Positions 31,433-32,267 of a stretch of DNA of 32,267 nucleotides are shown piece by piece. The stretch comes from Billgrantia zhangzhouensis. Its GTDB lineage: Bacteria > Pseudomonadota > Gammaproteobacteria > Pseudomonadales > Halomonadaceae. The stretch is from contig NZ_JABFTT010000023.1 of NCBI RefSeq assembly GCF_021404465.1, forward strand, positions 1 to 32,267, in the 5' to 3' direction. The notes beneath the pieces are model-generated. The model had not been told where the DNA came from. It did no database searches and saw only the letters and a program-made list of their open reading frames with translations. How positions within the stretch are numbered: the first letter of the stretch is position 1; each line of letters opens with the position of its first letter. Made by a program: the position numbers and the translations under genes.

Positions 31433-32267
31433 TTAGAAACGAACGGACAGCGTCGCACTCACACCATGATCCTCCATTCCGGAGGCGAACTGACCCTGGT
31501 AGGACACACCCAGCGTGCTATTGGGGGTGAGGTCGAGTTCGAGTCCGGTATCGAGCACCAGTGCGTTGCGGTCGAGCGGGCTGCCGGTGATGGTGAAGGC
31601 GTCGCTGCCCGCGAAGGCGTGGGTGCTTTCAGGCGTCACGTCGCCAAAGGCGTGCCGCCAGCCGACCGTGCCGTAGAGCCGGGCGCCGGTTTCCTCGTCC
31701 TCGCCTTCGCCCAGTCCAAGATCCAGGTCGGCTTCGGCGCGAATGCCCTGTGTCGCGAAGGTCGTGTCCGTCGAACTGCTGGCGCCGGAAAGCGCCGCCG
31801 CACCGCCGCTTTCGCTGAAGCTGCCGGTCCGGGTATGGACATGCGCCAGATTGATGAAGGGCTCGAGGCGGACGGCATTCGTCTCGATGCCGTAGCCTAG
31901 CTCCCCGAAGGCCTGGAAGGTGTTGCCGCGGTAATCGGCCGAGAGGCTGTCGCTGAATCCGCTGACGCCAATGAAGCGGCTGGTCTCGATATCGTGCCAG
32001 GAATGCGCAAGCCCGCCGCTCAGCGACAGGGTGCCGCCTTCCATGGCCCATTGCGTGCCGCCGTAAAGGCCCAGATGGTAGCTGTCGACGTCGGCCGAGG
32101 CGGCGCGGCCATCGAGATCGACACTGGAGCGGCTGTAGCCCGTGTACAGGCCGAGACGGACCCGGTCGGTGGCGAGGGCGTCGACGCCAAGGACAACCCC
32201 ACGGGTATTGCGCTCGATGCCTGCGGCATTGCCGTCACCATCGGCCGAGCCCCATGAGCCATACGCC
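31433..32267 (-). CDS. Autotransporter beta-barrel domain protein, C-terminal part
   Basis: The frame is open from the stop at 31433 to the right edge, about 277 codons, and continues outside the window. It is the C-terminal translocator of a type V secretion protein: alternating hydrophobic strands of about ten residues, Gly- and aromatic-rich turns such as SYHLGLYGGTQWAM and GNTFQAFGELGYGIET, and a last strand ending SVRF with terminal Phe, the signal for outer-membrane assembly by BAM. RLEPFINLAHVHTRTGSFSE and LYGTVGWRHAFGD match the usual barrel motifs. The passenger that would show its function (adhesin, esterase or protease) is not included. Confidence 0.9.
   Translation of the reverse strand, partial: AYGSWGSADGDGNAAGIERNTRGVVLGVDALATDRVRLGLYTGYSRSSVDLDGRAASADVDSYHLGLYGGTQWAMEGGTLSLSGGLAHSWHDIETSRFIGVSGFSDSLSADYRGNTFQAFGELGYGIETNAVRLEPFINLAHVHTRTGSFSESGGAAALSGASSSTDTTFATQGIRAEADLDLGLGEGEDEETGARLYGTVGWRHAFGDVTPESTHAFAGSDAFTITGSPLDRNALVLDTGLELDLTPNSTLGVSYQGQFASGMEDHGVSATLSVRF

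Overview
The window looks like chromosome of a high-GC, moderately halophilic gammaproteobacterium, most likely Halomonadaceae (Halomonas or a close relative). This is inferred from protein character, the fused pcaDC gene, the napEFDABC order and GC-rich codon use. No rRNA or tRNA gene is present to confirm it.

Layout. (1) 1-3310 is a patchwork: an intact glutathione S-transferase, a 63-residue basic protein carrying a fresh 33-bp tandem duplication, a 3' remnant of a second GST, an SDR oxidoreductase with a divergent HxlR regulator, an internally deleted SDR remnant, and a 3' remnant of pcaG. (2) 3381-6320 is one large AT-rich gene for a superfamily 2 helicase with a possible C-terminal nuclease-like domain. 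It lies between the pcaG remnant and the intact pcaG, so it looks like inserted cargo and is a candidate single-gene defence system. (3) 6514-16478 holds a complete protocatechuate branch of the beta-ketoadipate pathway: pcaQ-pcaHG, pcaIJF-pcaDC, pcaB and pcaR. A HigBA-type toxin-antitoxin pair sits inside it, and an AEC-family carrier follows pcaR. (4) 17488-22599 is the periplasmic nitrate reductase operon napEFDABC, ending with a small acidic exported protein. (5) 22709-27195 holds a DUF4142-like exported protein, aroQ, glnE and dgkA. (6) 27206-28514 is a tnpB-only IS200/IS605-family element inserted immediately upstream of dgkA. (7) 28555-31083 is dacB, an SMR efflux gene and a trmB-like methyltransferase. 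(8) 31433 to the end is the 3' end of an autotransporter.

How it works together. PcaHG opens protocatechuate. PcaB, the PcaC domain and the PcaD domain convert the product to beta-ketoadipate. PcaIJ activates it with CoA and PcaF cleaves it to succinyl-CoA and acetyl-CoA. Regulation can be read from the DNA: a perfect ATAACC-N4-GGTTAT box (PcaQ type) precedes pcaH, and GTTCG-N5-CGAAC palindromes (PcaR type) lie in front of pcaI and between pcaB and pcaR. The nap genes form a tightly spaced transcription unit for periplasmic nitrate reduction.

The least explained parts are the helicase insertion with its duplicated pcaG end, the related terminators and intergenic repeat around the rearranged left third, and the TnpB element that appears to have displaced the dgkA ribosome binding site.
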